Assembly (NCBI GenBank): GCA_964630765.1
Contig: CAZVXE010000013.1
Coordinates: forward strand, 1-30,139
Direction of reading: 5' to 3'
Source: Methanofastidiosum sp964630765
GTDB lineage: Archaea > Methanobacteriota_B > Thermococci > Methanofastidiosales > Methanofastidiosaceae
DNA length: 30,139 nt
This document shows, piece by piece, positions 22,297 to 30,139 of this stretch (positions are counted from its first letter, which is position 1; each line of letters opens with the position of its first letter). The notes beneath the pieces were generated by a model. It had not been told where the DNA came from. It was given only the letters and a program-made list of their open reading frames with translations, and did not search any database. The position numbers were made by a program, and so were the translations under genes.

Positions 22297-22918
22297 CATA
22301 ACACCTCATGAATCTATAAAGTTCAACTTCAATCAGTACTTTTCTTTTCTTATGGACTTCAAACATCGCTTTTATTGGAAAATTGAAACTCTCCTTCTCC
22401 ACCAGTTCAAAACTGTTTTCCAACGCAACATTCCTTATGAAATCATAGTTCCCTTTCTTGTGCAAGGAATACACAACATCTCCTATTTCAAAGGCCTTTT
22501 TCAAAAAATTGGTATCCATATTCCTCTTTTTTGTACCAAAAGGCGGGTTTTGAACAATAGTGTCCCCTCGCAGGAGGACGTTTAAAACGTCACCATCCTT
22601 TATCTCGTATTCTCCTAAGATTTGATTACTTTTTAAAGTTAATGTTTCTAAATTATCGTTTAGAATCTCTATTGCCCTCTTATCTTTCTCTACAAAATAT
22701 ACTTTTTTGGCCCCTAATAATAGAGATGCTATACCAAGCCGGCCTGTACCAGCGCCAAGGTCAATTACAGTCTTTCCTTCTACATCCCCTCTGTGGTAGG
22801 CAAATAAGACAATTTCAGCAGCAATGTCACCTGGGGTGGTGTACTGCTCCTCAAACATATCAGGGTCTTCCATCTCCTTTAGATTTGAAAGAAAGATTTC
22901 AAGCTGTTTTTTTCTCAC
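22274..22918 (-). CDS. METTL5-like rRNA N6-adenine methyltransferase
   Basis: 214 residues from GTG 22918; a TTG six codons earlier (22936) overlaps the stop of the upstream gene. SAM-dependent methyltransferase with DLGAGTGRLG at 53-62 and the amino-methylating motif NPPFG at 124-128, followed by TKKRNMDTNFLKKAFEIGDV and VYSLHK. EEQYTTPGDIAAEI at the N-terminus and these C-terminal motifs match human METTL5, which methylates one adenine in small-subunit rRNA. Archaeal relatives are in COG2263. AT-rich TTTTTATACC near 22941-22950 would be a TATA box at the right distance for the GTG. It leads the csl4-DUF2067-rpo11 cluster. Confidence 0.87.
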   Translation of the reverse strand: MRKKQLEIFLSNLKEMEDPDMFEEQYTTPGDIAAEIVLFAYHRGDVEGKTVIDLGAGTGRLGIASLLLGAKKVYFVEKDKRAIEILNDNLETLTLKSNQILGEYEIKDGDVLNVLLRGDTIVQNPPFGTKKRNMDTNFLKKAFEIGDVVYSLHKKGNYDFIRNVALENSFELVEKESFNFPIKAMFEVHKKRKVLIEVELYRFMRCYDGSECRD

Positions 22919-22932
22919 AAAAAGTAAAAATA

Positions 22933-23442
22933 TCAAAGGTATAAAAATCCTACCTTTGATTGAAGAAACTGTTTTAATCCTTTATTTCTCATTAGTATTT
23001 CCATCAATACGGCTAGTATGATAATTTCAGCAAAAGCCTTCACCAATATAGTGTATACAACAGGTAATGGAAGTCCATATGGAACTTTTAATACTGCAAG
23101 TGTCAGGTACGTTAAGAATGCCTCAGGGAGGTATCCAGCAAAAACTGCTATACCAGGTCTTGTCTTTTTGGAAAGGATAGCAACAAAAATACCCGTTAAG
23201 GCTTTAAAAGGAGGTACAAAAAAATTCCCAAAAGTTATTCCCGGCCATATGCCGACTATAAATCCAGTTATACCTCCAAATATCGGACCTAATAATATAG
23301 CAGCAAGAACTGTACCAATGTGAGACAGATCAAGATAAACATTTGGTACCGGTGTTGGAATAAGTAGTATTGTTCCAAATAGAATTCCTAAAGCTGCAAA
23401 AATTGCTGTGAAGGCGATATTCTTTGAACTATTAGCTTTCAG
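22933..23442 (-). CDS. ECF transporter S-component-like membrane protein (probable CTG start)
   Basis: 169 residues with about five membrane segments. Typical substrate-binding (S) subunit features are present: N-terminal NIAFTAIFAALGILFG, then VPNVYLDLSHIGTVLAAILL and FGGITGFIVGIWPGITFGNF, and a basic C-terminus. Energy-coupling-factor S components import vitamins or their precursors with a shared ATPase module not found here; the vitamin cannot be read from sequence. The frame has an in-frame TAA upstream and no ATG, GTG or TTG near the N-terminus. CTG 23442 follows GGTGAT by 3 nt and is the best start. A TATA box (23472-23480) lies about 34 nt away. The ORF on the opposite strand at 23018-23323 is its shadow. 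Confidence 0.75.
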   Translation of the reverse strand: MKANSSKNIAFTAIFAALGILFGTILLIPTPVPNVYLDLSHIGTVLAAILLGPIFGGITGFIVGIWPGITFGNFFVPPFKALTGIFVAILSKKTRPGIAVFAGYLPEAFLTYLTLAVLKVPYGLPLPVVYTILVKAFAEIIILAVLMEILMRNKGLKQFLQSKVGFLYL

Positions 23443-23470
23443 CGAATCACCAAAAAAAGTAAATTAAAAT

Positions 23471-23480
23471 GATATATAAA
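23471..23480 (-). promoter_or_regulatory. TATA box for the ECF S-component gene
   Basis: TTTATATATC on the minus strand. Predicted transcription start near 23450, just at the GGTGAT, leaving a leader of roughly 8 nt before CTG 23442. Confidence 0.45.
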
Positions 23481-23508
23481 CATTTGGGTAGATACTCAAA
23501 AATGAGTA

Positions 23509-25200
23509 TCACATCTCTTCTGGAGCTTTTATTCCAAGAAGCCCTAAAGCATTATTCAGTACTATCTTTGTTGCTTTAACAAGGGATGCCCTGAACTCTT
23601 TGTTTGTTTCGGCATTTAAAACATGGCATTCATGATAAAACTCGTTGAAGCATTTGGCAACGTCATAGACATAATTAGAAACAAAGTCCGGCCTATAATC
23701 GATTGATGCCCTCTCAACTACCTCAGGAAATTCTGAGAGCAAAGAGACGAGCTTATACTCCTTTTCATTAAGGTCTTCTATTTCAAATTCAGAGTTATAA
23801 TCACCAATCTTCTTTAGAATACTCGATGCCCTTGCGTGAGCATACTGGATATATGGGGCAGTGTCACCTTCAAAGTCCAAAGCTTTTTTCCAGTTGAAGA
23901 TGATCCTCTTGTTATTATCCTTCATCATGCTGTACTTCAAAGCACCCATAGTCACTATTTCAGATATGCTTTCTGCATTTGTGATGTTTCTTTCCCTAAC
24001 TTGATTTAGCGCCTCTTTTTTCACTACATCCTTTAACTCTGAATACAGTACAACATTCCCTTCTCTAGAGGACATCTTGCCCTCTTCAAGCATGACAAGT
24101 TCATATGAGAGATGATAGCATTTTTTTGCCTGACTAAATCCCATAAGTTCTAATGTTTTGAAAAGTTGTTTAAAGTAGAATTTTTGCTCACTCCCAACAA
24201 CATATAATGATCGGTCAATTTTAAAATCCTGAAACTTTCTCTCTGCAAGTGCAAGGTCTTTTGTCGAGTAAAGAGCTGTACCATCACTTCTCAGGATCAC
24301 AAACTCATCAAGGCCATATTCCGCTAGATCAACTATCACCGCACCCTCCTTGTTTTTTGCAACACCTTTGTCCAAAAGTTCACGTGCTATTTTGGTGCCT
24401 TCATCCTTCACTTCACTTTCATATAGGAAGATATCAAAGTTAACCCCAAGCTCTTGATAAATTCTATTAAACTCTTCGAGACTCCACTCCCTTGTCATTT
24501 TCCAGACATCCAGAGTTTTTTTGTCCCCTTCGTATAGATTTTTCAGCACGATTTTGTATTCTTCCAGATACTCCTCAGATTCTTTTAGTTTATTATCCGA
24601 TTCAGAGTAGACTTTTCCCAGAAAATCTCCTTTATTGTGATCTGGTATGACTCCATCATAGAACTTCATGTATCCCCATAAGCACTTAGCAACATGGGCC
24701 CCGACATCACCTATGTAGTTGGCCCTTACAGTTTCATACCCTGAGAAATCCATTATATTTGCCAGAGCATCTCCAAGGCAGACATTTCGCAAGTGGCCTA
24801 TGTGAAATGATTTATGGGTGTTTGGTTGCGAATACTCAACCATTACCTTCTCTTTCTTTTTTTCTCCTTTTCCGTAAAGATTACCTTCACCGGTTATTAT
24901 CTCAACTGTTTTTTTTGAGAAATAATTTCTATCAAAAAAGAAGTTTATGTAACCTCCAGAAGTTTCTGCTCTTTCTATTCCTTCTGGAAGGATAATATTT
25001 TCTGCAATATCCTTTGCAATCTGGATGGGATTCTTTTTTAGTTTTTTAGCAAGTTCAAAGGATAGCGGTGTTGCAATATCGCCCAGTTTAAAATCAGGTG
25101 GTCTTGAAAAAACTATCCCATAGTCATGTTCCAAACCAACAGCTTTCCTTATTGAGTTTTCCAACTCTTTCTTCAAATTTTTGAGCAATATCGTCCCCAC
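23509..25200 (-). CDS. argS: Arginyl-tRNA synthetase
   Basis: 563 residues, the usual archaeal length. Class I synthetase that charges tRNA-Arg with arginine. Visible motifs: HIGH at 133-136 (THKSFHIGHLRN), the active-site segment VVGSEQKFYFKQLF near 335, and the KMSKS equivalent KMSSR at 375-379 followed by EGN. The N-terminal tRNA-D-arm domain and the C-terminal helical anticodon domain (from ~450: HARASSILKKIG) are present. It starts at GTG 25200 with no clear ribosome site; a TTG four codons later is possible. It is followed after 66 bp by the ECF gene on the same strand. Confidence 0.95.
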   Translation of the reverse strand: MGTILLKNLKKELENSIRKAVGLEHDYGIVFSRPPDFKLGDIATPLSFELAKKLKKNPIQIAKDIAENIILPEGIERAETSGGYINFFFDRNYFSKKTVEIITGEGNLYGKGEKKKEKVMVEYSQPNTHKSFHIGHLRNVCLGDALANIMDFSGYETVRANYIGDVGAHVAKCLWGYMKFYDGVIPDHNKGDFLGKVYSESDNKLKESEEYLEEYKIVLKNLYEGDKKTLDVWKMTREWSLEEFNRIYQELGVNFDIFLYESEVKDEGTKIARELLDKGVAKNKEGAVIVDLAEYGLDEFVILRSDGTALYSTKDLALAERKFQDFKIDRSLYVVGSEQKFYFKQLFKTLELMGFSQAKKCYHLSYELVMLEEGKMSSREGNVVLYSELKDVVKKEALNQVRERNITNAESISEIVTMGALKYSMMKDNNKRIIFNWKKALDFEGDTAPYIQYAHARASSILKKIGDYNSEFEIEDLNEKEYKLVSLLSEFPEVVERASIDYRPDFVSNYVYDVAKCFNEFYHECHVLNAETNKEFRASLVKATKIVLNNALGLLGIKAPEEM

Positions 25201-25242
25201 AGCAAAACTAAGTAGAATCTTTTTATCGTTTTTGGTTAAAAA

Positions 25243-25824
25243 TTAAAAATTTAAGAATATCTTTGAAGTGGCTTCTCCCCCTCCAATATTAATATTTAGA
25301 AACGGGATATTCCCGTCATTTAGAACATAATAGATCACAACTGCATTTATTATCAAAAGAAGGATAACTAGCACAATGAAAAACAGTTTTTTCTTAGATA
25401 TACTCATTCTTTTTTTTGGCATTTCTCTTCTTCTAAGTGTCCTACCTTTTTCAACCATTGGACTCATAGGTGGCACGTCTCTAGGTCGAGGGGAATCTTC
25501 TGGGTAGAAATCACCTTTCATCCTTTCCGGGATGTCCTCTTCAGTTATGCCCTGTTTTTCAAAACTCTCCTCCACAGGAGACATCTGTTCATCACTTTTC
25601 TGCTCAATATCTACCTCTTCAATAAAGACATCCTTGTTTTCATCTTTTCTAAATATCTCGGCCGGCTTTCCCAGTCTAACATGTGCAATATTTAGAACTC
25701 TGCCACAGTTTGGGCAGGGCTGCTCATCAATGCACGTGAAATGAAAGGTCATGTTACAGTAACTGCAGTAACACATCTCGAGATTGTCCTTTATTCTTTT
25801 GCTGCAAATGCCACAAGTTTCCAT
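25243..25824 (-). CDS. RING/PHD-like zinc-finger protein with a C-terminal membrane helix
   Basis: 193 residues. Residues 1-41 hold a two-site zinc finger: Cys4, Cys7, Cys18 or 20, Cys23, His28, Cys31, Cys37, Cys40 (FHFTC and CPNCG at the end), the ligand order of PHD or prokaryotic RING-like domains. A long acidic, proline-rich linker (60-130) leads to basic residues (RRREMPKKRMSISKKK) and one membrane helix at ~147-168 (FFIVLVILLLIINAVVIYYV), followed by a short outside tail. The zinc finger therefore faces the cytoplasm. The ATG has a TATA-like TTTTTATATTTAAA about 24 nt upstream. Function unknown; divergent from the transketolase operon. Confidence 0.7.
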   Translation of the reverse strand: METCGICSKRIKDNLEMCYCSYCNMTFHFTCIDEQPCPNCGRVLNIAHVRLGKPAEIFRKDENKDVFIEEVDIEQKSDEQMSPVEESFEKQGITEEDIPERMKGDFYPEDSPRPRDVPPMSPMVEKGRTLRRREMPKKRMSISKKKLFFIVLVILLLIINAVVIYYVLNDGNIPFLNINIGGGEATSKIFLNF

Positions 25825-25935
25825 GATTATTATTTATTTTTTAAATATAAAAAGTTTAGCGTGTGTATTTCATCACCCCTTGCGAATTAACCATAAATCA
25901 TTTATATTGAGAAAAATTAAATCATATCAGATAAG

Positions 25936-26778
25936 ATGAAAACAAAAGAACCTTTGGATGAATTGACGATTAATGATTTGAAAAAAAAATCGAACAAAAT
26001 TAGAAAACATATAATTGAAATGATTTATTCTGCCAAGTCCGGTCACCCAGGTGGGTCTCTATCTTCTGCAGATATTGTAACATCCCTATATTTCCACATA
26101 ATGAATCATGACCCTAAAAATCCTTCATGGCCTGGAAGGGATAGATTCATTTTAAGTAAGGGCCATGCATGTCCTTCTTTATATTCTGCTCTTGCCGAGT
26201 CAGGATATTTTGACGTCAGCGAGTTAAAGAATTTGAGAAAGCCGGAGTGCCTTCTCCAGGGCCATCCATGCACAAAGACCCCCGGGATTGAGATTTCAAC
26301 TGGCTCTTTAGGCCAGGGGCTATCAATTGCAACAGGGATTGCTTTAGGACTGAGACTCGATGGAAGCAGTTCTAGGGTGTTTGCATTGCTCGGTGATGGG
26401 GAGCTTCAGTCGGGCCAGGTCTGGGAAGCTATGATGGCGGCCCCTAAATTTAAACTTGGAAATCTCACTGCAATAATTGATAGGAATATGCTGCAGATAG
26501 ATGGACCTACAGAAAAGGTCATGGCGCTTGAGCCATTAAAAGACAAGCTCAATGCATTCAACTGGCAAGTTTACGAGATAGATGGGCACAACATCCGGGA
26601 AATAATTGAAACTATAAACGAAGGATTAAAGATCACAGATAAACCGAAGGTTATAATTGCGCATACTGTCAAAGGAAAAGGCGTGTCATTTATGGAGAAC
26701 AATGTATCATTCCACGGTAAATCACCAACAGATGAGGAATTTAAGATAGCTATGAGAGATCTGGAGGCTATTTCATGA
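25936..26778 (+). CDS. Transketolase, N-terminal (thiamine diphosphate-binding) subunit
   Basis: 280 residues. In archaea transketolase is often two polypeptides; this is the part that binds thiamine diphosphate through GDG-x26-30-N (GDG at 143-145, Asn174 in IIDRNMLQIDG). It moves two-carbon units between sugar phosphates. Other conserved parts are SGHPGGSLSSADI (35-47), SKGHACPSLYSAL (74-86) and STGSLGQGLSIATG (121-134). It ends with a 4-bp ATGA overlap with the second subunit. The gene opens the non-oxidative pentose phosphate operon; the TATA-like TTTATATTG lies about 33 nt before the ATG. Confidence 0.93.
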   Translation: MKTKEPLDELTINDLKKKSNKIRKHIIEMIYSAKSGHPGGSLSSADIVTSLYFHIMNHDPKNPSWPGRDRFILSKGHACPSLYSALAESGYFDVSELKNLRKPECLLQGHPCTKTPGIEISTGSLGQGLSIATGIALGLRLDGSSSRVFALLGDGELQSGQVWEAMMAAPKFKLGNLTAIIDRNMLQIDGPTEKVMALEPLKDKLNAFNWQVYEIDGHNIREIIETINEGLKITDKPKVIIAHTVKGKGVSFMENNVSFHGKSPTDEEFKIAMRDLEAIS

Positions 26779-27716
26779 CGAGCTTTGGAGTTCCAAGGGA
26801 TGCATACGGGGAAGTACTCTCAGAGCTTGGGGAGACAAGAAAGGATTTAGTAGTGCTTGATGCTGATCTATCATCATCGACAAAAACATCTTCATTTGGA
26901 AAGAAGTTCCCTGACAGGTTTTTTAATATCGGTATAGCTGAACAGAACATGATAGGAATTGCCGCAGGGCTTGCCACCACTGGAAAAACTGTTTTTGCTT
27001 CATCATTTGCAATGTTTGCAGTTGGTAGAGTATACGATCAGATAAGGCAATCTGTTGCATACCCTAAGACGAACGTGAAGATTGTTGCAACTCACGCAGG
27101 TATTACAGTTGGGGAAGATGGTGTATCGCACCAGATGATTGAGGATATTTCACTCATGTGTGCACTTCCAAACATGAAGGTCATGGTGCCTGCAGATACA
27201 TTTGAGACTAGGAAGACAATAAGGGAAATCTCTTTAGAAAAAGGCCCAACATATGTAAGACTTGGGAGGAGCAAAGTTCCAAACGTATTTGAAAGTGAAG
27301 ATGAGATTAAGCTAGGAAAGGCCACGACATTATTGGACGGGGATGATGTCACAATAATAGCATCTGGTGTAATGGTATCAAAATCACTTGAAGCGGCTCA
27401 GAAACTTCAGAAGGAAGGTATTTCTGCTGGTGTATTAAATCTAAGCACCTTAAAACCAATTGACAGGCAAAGCATCATTAAAGCTGGGAAAAAAACAGGG
27501 TGCGTTGTCACAGCTGAAGAGCATAATATCTATATAGGCATGGGCGCACTTGTTTCATCAATTCTTTCTGAAGAATATCCAGTCCCAGTCTTACGATGCG
27601 GAATAAAGGATACATTTGCCCAAAGCGGGGACTATGAACTTTTGATGCAGATATATAATCTTACATCAGATGAAATATATAAACTGTCAAAAAACGTTAT
27701 AACAATGAGAAGATAA
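26775..27716 (+). CDS. Transketolase, C-terminal (pyrimidine-binding) subunit
   Basis: 313 residues. This half supplies the catalytic glutamate that activates the cofactor, Glu56 in FFNIGIAEQNMIGIAAGLA. It also supplies the pyrimidine-binding domain (THAGITVGEDGVSHQMIED) and the C-terminal domain (~190-313, with VTAEEHNIYIGMGALVSSIL). It overlaps the N-terminal subunit by 4 bp, so the two are made in equal amounts, as needed for a heterotetramer. The length is normal. It is followed 25 bp later by transaldolase in the same operon. Confidence 0.93.
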   Translation: MTSFGVPRDAYGEVLSELGETRKDLVVLDADLSSSTKTSSFGKKFPDRFFNIGIAEQNMIGIAAGLATTGKTVFASSFAMFAVGRVYDQIRQSVAYPKTNVKIVATHAGITVGEDGVSHQMIEDISLMCALPNMKVMVPADTFETRKTIREISLEKGPTYVRLGRSKVPNVFESEDEIKLGKATTLLDGDDVTIIASGVMVSKSLEAAQKLQKEGISAGVLNLSTLKPIDRQSIIKAGKKTGCVVTAEEHNIYIGMGALVSSILSEEYPVPVLRCGIKDTFAQSGDYELLMQIYNLTSDEIYKLSKNVITMRR

Positions 27717-27741
27717 TTATAATTATTATAGAGGAGATAAA

Positions 27742-28395
27742 ATGAAGTTTTTTTTGGATACTGCAAATATTGAACAGATAAGGGAAGCTGCGAGTCTGGG
27801 ATTAATTGAAGGGGTAACAACTAATCCCTCGCTAATTTCTAAGGAGAAGAAACCTTTCAAGGATATAATCTTAGAGATATGTAAAATTGTCGATGGGCCA
27901 ATATCAGCTGAAGTTACATGCTCTGATTATGAGGGGATGATCGAAGAGGCACTGAAATTATCGGACATTCACAAGAATATTGTAATAAAAGTTCCAATTA
28001 CAAAGGAAGGATTAAAGGCAGTGAAGGAGTTATCGGGGCAAGGTGTAAGGACTAATGTCACACTTATCTTTTCTGCTACTCAAGCGCTTTTGGCTGCAAA
28101 AGCAGGCGCATCATACGTATCTCCCTTTGTGGGGAGACTGGACGATATTTCAAATGACGGCATGAATCTTATCGCAGAGATCCAGCAGATATACAGGAAC
28201 TATTCTTTTGAAACTGAAGTCATAATTGCAAGTATCAGGCATCCAATCCATGTATTACAGGCAGCTCTAATGGGCGCAGACATTGCAACTGTACCTTATG
28301 ATGTTTTAATGAAACTTATCAAACACCCTCTAACTGATATTGGTATTGAAAAGTTCATGTGTGACTGGAAAAAGGTAGAGCACAAGGAGATTTAA
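27742..28395 (+). CDS. tal: Transaldolase (short TalC/fructose-6-phosphate aldolase-like type)
   Basis: 217 residues, the short TIM-barrel form. Key motifs are MKFFLDTANIEQIREA, GVTTNPSLI (24-32) and VIKVPITKEGLKAV with Lys83, the Schiff-base lysine. The C-terminal segment (ASIRHPIHVLQAALMGADIA) is also typical. Enzymes of this group are either transaldolases or fructose-6-phosphate aldolases. The operon with both transketolase subunits and epimerase favours transaldolase. A strong ribosome site GAGGAGAT precedes the ATG by about 4 nt. Confidence 0.92.
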   Translation: MKFFLDTANIEQIREAASLGLIEGVTTNPSLISKEKKPFKDIILEICKIVDGPISAEVTCSDYEGMIEEALKLSDIHKNIVIKVPITKEGLKAVKELSGQGVRTNVTLIFSATQALLAAKAGASYVSPFVGRLDDISNDGMNLIAEIQQIYRNYSFETEVIIASIRHPIHVLQAALMGADIATVPYDVLMKLIKHPLTDIGIEKFMCDWKKVEHKEI

Positions 28396-28399
28396 TCTC

Positions 28400-29071
28400 A
28401 TGGCAAAACTTGCACCTTCCATTCTTTCTGCTGATTTCTCTAGGCTTGGAGATGACATAATGGAAGCAGAAAATTCGGGTGCAGATTTAATCCATGTTGA
28501 TGTGATGGATGGTCATTTTGTTCCAAATATTACTATAGGGCCACTAGTAGTTGATGCAGTTTCAAAGATTACTACTCTGCCGATAGATGTCCATCTAATG
28601 ATTGAAAATCCATCCGAATACGTTGAACTATTCTCTAAATCTCTTGACAAAAAAAACAGGGATATTTCTCTTGATTACATATCTTTTCATATTGAAGCAT
28701 CCTACCACCCACACAGACTTTTGAACAAAATTAGGGAATTGAAGGTAAAATCAGGGATAGCCTTGAATCCATCGACTCCTGTTAGTACTATAACTCATCT
28801 TTTGGATTCAATGGATTTACTTATCTTAATGACCGTAAATCCTGGGTTTGGCGGACAAAGTTTTATTGAAACAATGCTGCCGAAGATCAAAGAAGCAAAG
28901 AAACTAGTAAAGGGCAGCGATATAGAGATTCTGGTAGATGGCGGTGTCACTGAAAAAAACATAAAGAAGATCAGAGATGCTGGTGCGGATATACTTGTAG
29001 CAGGCTCAGCAGTCTTCAATAAAAAAGACAGTATTAAAAATAATATTATTCGACTAAAGGCTCTGGTCTAG
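28400..29071 (+). CDS. rpe: Ribulose-phosphate 3-epimerase
   Basis: 223 residues. Interconverts ribulose 5-phosphate and xylulose 5-phosphate. The metal site is complete: His32 and Asp34 (IHVDVMDGHF), His65 (DVHLMIENP) and Asp180 (ILVDGGVTEKN). Ser7 (APSILSADF) and the phosphate loop NPGFGGQSF are also present. It is last in the operon, with AGGAG in the upstream gap of 4 nt and the transaldolase end. With transketolase and transaldolase it completes the non-oxidative pentose phosphate route for making ribose from fructose 6-phosphate. Its 3' end overlaps the mmp9-like gene on the other strand by 26 bp. Confidence 0.94.
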   Translation: MAKLAPSILSADFSRLGDDIMEAENSGADLIHVDVMDGHFVPNITIGPLVVDAVSKITTLPIDVHLMIENPSEYVELFSKSLDKKNRDISLDYISFHIEASYHPHRLLNKIRELKVKSGIALNPSTPVSTITHLLDSMDLLILMTVNPGFGGQSFIETMLPKIKEAKKLVKGSDIEILVDGGVTEKNIKKIRDAGADILVAGSAVFNKKDSIKNNIIRLKALV

Positions 29072-29504
29072 AAAGCTCATACTCTAGAAGTTCCTTTACC
29101 TTTTCTTTATTTCTGGCCATTTTTAATATTTCAACACAGAGCTTTCTTTTTAGGGCAAAATACTTCTCATAGGCCTTTTCATCTTCGTATTTAGTTGATA
29201 GGGCTATATCTCTTCCGCCCATGCATCCGCTTCTCCTCATGCAGCAGTAAGAAAGAGATTTGAAGCAGACAAGCTCACTATCCCAGTCGTGTTCTTTTGA
29301 GAACTTATCTTTTATCTCAATATATTCTTCCTTTGTAATTCCAAGCTCTTCTAAAGCTTTAGGAAGGCCACATTTGAATGAAAATGTCAGAGGGTATCCG
29401 GGGTGGCAGCAGAATGCAATTGCTCTTAGATCCCCGCCATAGCATATAGGGACGGGTGCAAATTTCCATCCTGGGACCATCCTAGTGTTATTTGGATTAA
29501 TCAT
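29046..29504 (-). CDS. Methanogenesis marker domain 9-like cysteine-rich protein
   Basis: 152 residues. The marker 9 domain has eight invariant cysteines with two CCxxKPC-type motifs. Here the equivalents are FCCHPGYPLTFSFKCGLP and YCCMRRSGCMGGRD, together with Cys in VPICYGG and LVCFKS. That makes eight cysteines, plus one near the C-terminus. The spacer KALEELGITKEEYIEIKDKF and KEHDW fits my recollection of COG4008. The KPC part is changed, so it is a divergent member. It likely binds metal or a cluster; function unknown. ATG 29504 is 27 nt from CTTATAAAC (29527-29535), a leaderless start. Confidence 0.72.
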   Translation of the reverse strand: MINPNNTRMVPGWKFAPVPICYGGDLRAIAFCCHPGYPLTFSFKCGLPKALEELGITKEEYIEIKDKFSKEHDWDSELVCFKSLSYCCMRRSGCMGGRDIALSTKYEDEKAYEKYFALKRKLCVEILKMARNKEKVKELLEYELSRPEPLVE

Positions 29505-29525
29505 TAAAAGAAGGGTTGATAAGAA

Positions 29526-29536
29526 GTTTATAAGTT
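29526..29536 (-). promoter_or_regulatory. TATA box for the mmp9-like gene
   Basis: ACTTATAAACT on the minus strand, centred about 27 nt before the ATG. Confidence 0.5.
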
Positions 29537-29567
29537 TTTGTTTTAAAAAATAAAAAGAAAAATAAAA

Positions 29568-30139
29568 TTAATTTTTTGCTGTTATTACTTTCCAGTTGTT
29601 TTTCACTGCGTAATAGATTGCCCCAAATCCAAGACTTCCTACTACTAGACTAACAAAGAATCCAAGGATAGGTATCAGCTTTAGAACTGTCAGTATTACG
29701 AAACCGATTATGAATATACCCATCTCGCTGGTGTTAATGTTTAGTCTCTTGGTAACAAAGTCCCCTGTACAGTAAGAAACGAACAATCCTGAAGTCATAA
29801 GGGCTATTATGAAGAACATTCCAAGTATTGCTGCAATTGGCAGACCAATTACTGTAACTGCGAGTATTACCCCAACAATTACTGTAGCAATAATCAATAG
29901 GAATCCAATTATAGTCCTTACTATGGAGTCCTTTTCCACTTCTTTTTCGATTGTGAAGAATAGTTTTGGGAAGAGGTGTATTAATAATATTCCAAGAACT
30001 AGCATTCCTATGGCGCCAAGTATTGAGAGTATGGCACCTAAAGATCTCATACCTTTGGAAAAATCTTCTCCGGCAGTACTCTTCTGGTAGTTGAATGTGC
30101 CTACATTTCCTTTTTCAATTAACTGTTCTGCGGATAGAT
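29568..30139 (-). CDS. C-terminal part of a four-helix membrane protein (5' end outside the window)
   Basis: The frame is open to the window edge, so the ATG at 30050 is probably internal; 189 residues are visible. The part before it is hydrophilic (LIEKGNVGTFNYQKSTAGED). It is followed by about four or five membrane segments: LGAILSILGAIGMLVLGILL, IGFLLIIATVIVGVILAVTV, AAILGMFFIIALMTSGLFVS and IFIIGFVILTVLKLIPILGF. A soluble N-terminus followed by such a bundle is the layout of membrane-linked polymer-forming (bactofilin-like) proteins, which is only a suggestion because the N-terminus is missing. It is 63 nt downstream of no visible partner on its strand. Confidence 0.6.
   Translation of the reverse strand, partial: LSAEQLIEKGNVGTFNYQKSTAGEDFSKGMRSLGAILSILGAIGMLVLGILLIHLFPKLFFTIEKEVEKDSIVRTIIGFLLIIATVIVGVILAVTVIGLPIAAILGMFFIIALMTSGLFVSYCTGDFVTKRLNINTSEMGIFIIGFVILTVLKLIPILGFFVSLVVGSLGFGAIYYAVKNNWKVITAKN

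Noticed and set aside
23018..23323. Plus-strand ORF of 101 codons
   Set aside because: It is the antisense shadow of the ECF S-component gene, whose protein has sensible membrane segments; the plus-strand product is low-complexity Pro/Lys-rich.

Overview
The window is archaeal DNA from a methanogen-lineage euryarchaeote. Direct signs are a replication protein A operon (rpa41-rpa14-rpa32), RNA polymerase subunit Rpo11, the exosome subunit Csl4, an archaeal METTL5-like rRNA methyltransferase, and TATA boxes 25-28 nt before many first start codons, which suggests leaderless mRNAs. A five-gene operon of methanogenesis marker proteins (mmp6, 5, 15, 17, 7), plus an mmp9-like gene near the right end, ties it to organisms with methyl-coenzyme M reductase. 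The RPA gene order is the one I recall from Thermococcales. Thermococci-like information genes together with methanogenesis markers and an AT-rich genome point to the Methanofastidiosa (WSA2). That assignment is inference.

Left part (1-7018): a partial tail-anchored gene, a tandem-duplicated protein of unknown function, a ketopantoate reductase, the RPA operon with a SLOG-fold gene read from a probable ATT start, a PHP phosphoesterase, and a membrane-anchored chelatase-like protein that also seems to start at ATT.

Accessory island (7049-10510): four overlapping minus-strand genes made mostly of winged-helix-like segments, read from one TATA box, followed by about 680 bp of extremely AT-rich DNA with no convincing gene. 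This is the best candidate for an undescribed system.

Methanogenesis block (10521-14621): an OsmC-family gene, then the mmp operon. Products of this family take part in ATP-driven activation of methyl-coenzyme M reductase. A secreted seven-repeat beta-propeller protein follows, then a flippase and a membrane-tethered winged-helix regulator divergent from a small membrane protein.

Central and right part (18711-30139): a TatD-like hydrolase split by a 100-N scaffold gap whose two flanks are the same 55 bp, so the gap is artificial. Then come DUF192 and THUMP genes on either side of a dyad-rich promoter region, and the rpo11-DUF2067-csl4-METTL5 cluster. Next are an ECF-transporter S component with no ATG, GTG or TTG at its N-terminus, arginyl-tRNA synthetase and a zinc-finger membrane protein. 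The right end has a four-gene non-oxidative pentose phosphate operon (both transketolase halves, transaldolase, ribulose-phosphate epimerase), the mmp9-like gene, and a partial four-helix membrane protein. I see no tRNA, rRNA, CRISPR array, transposase or integrase.
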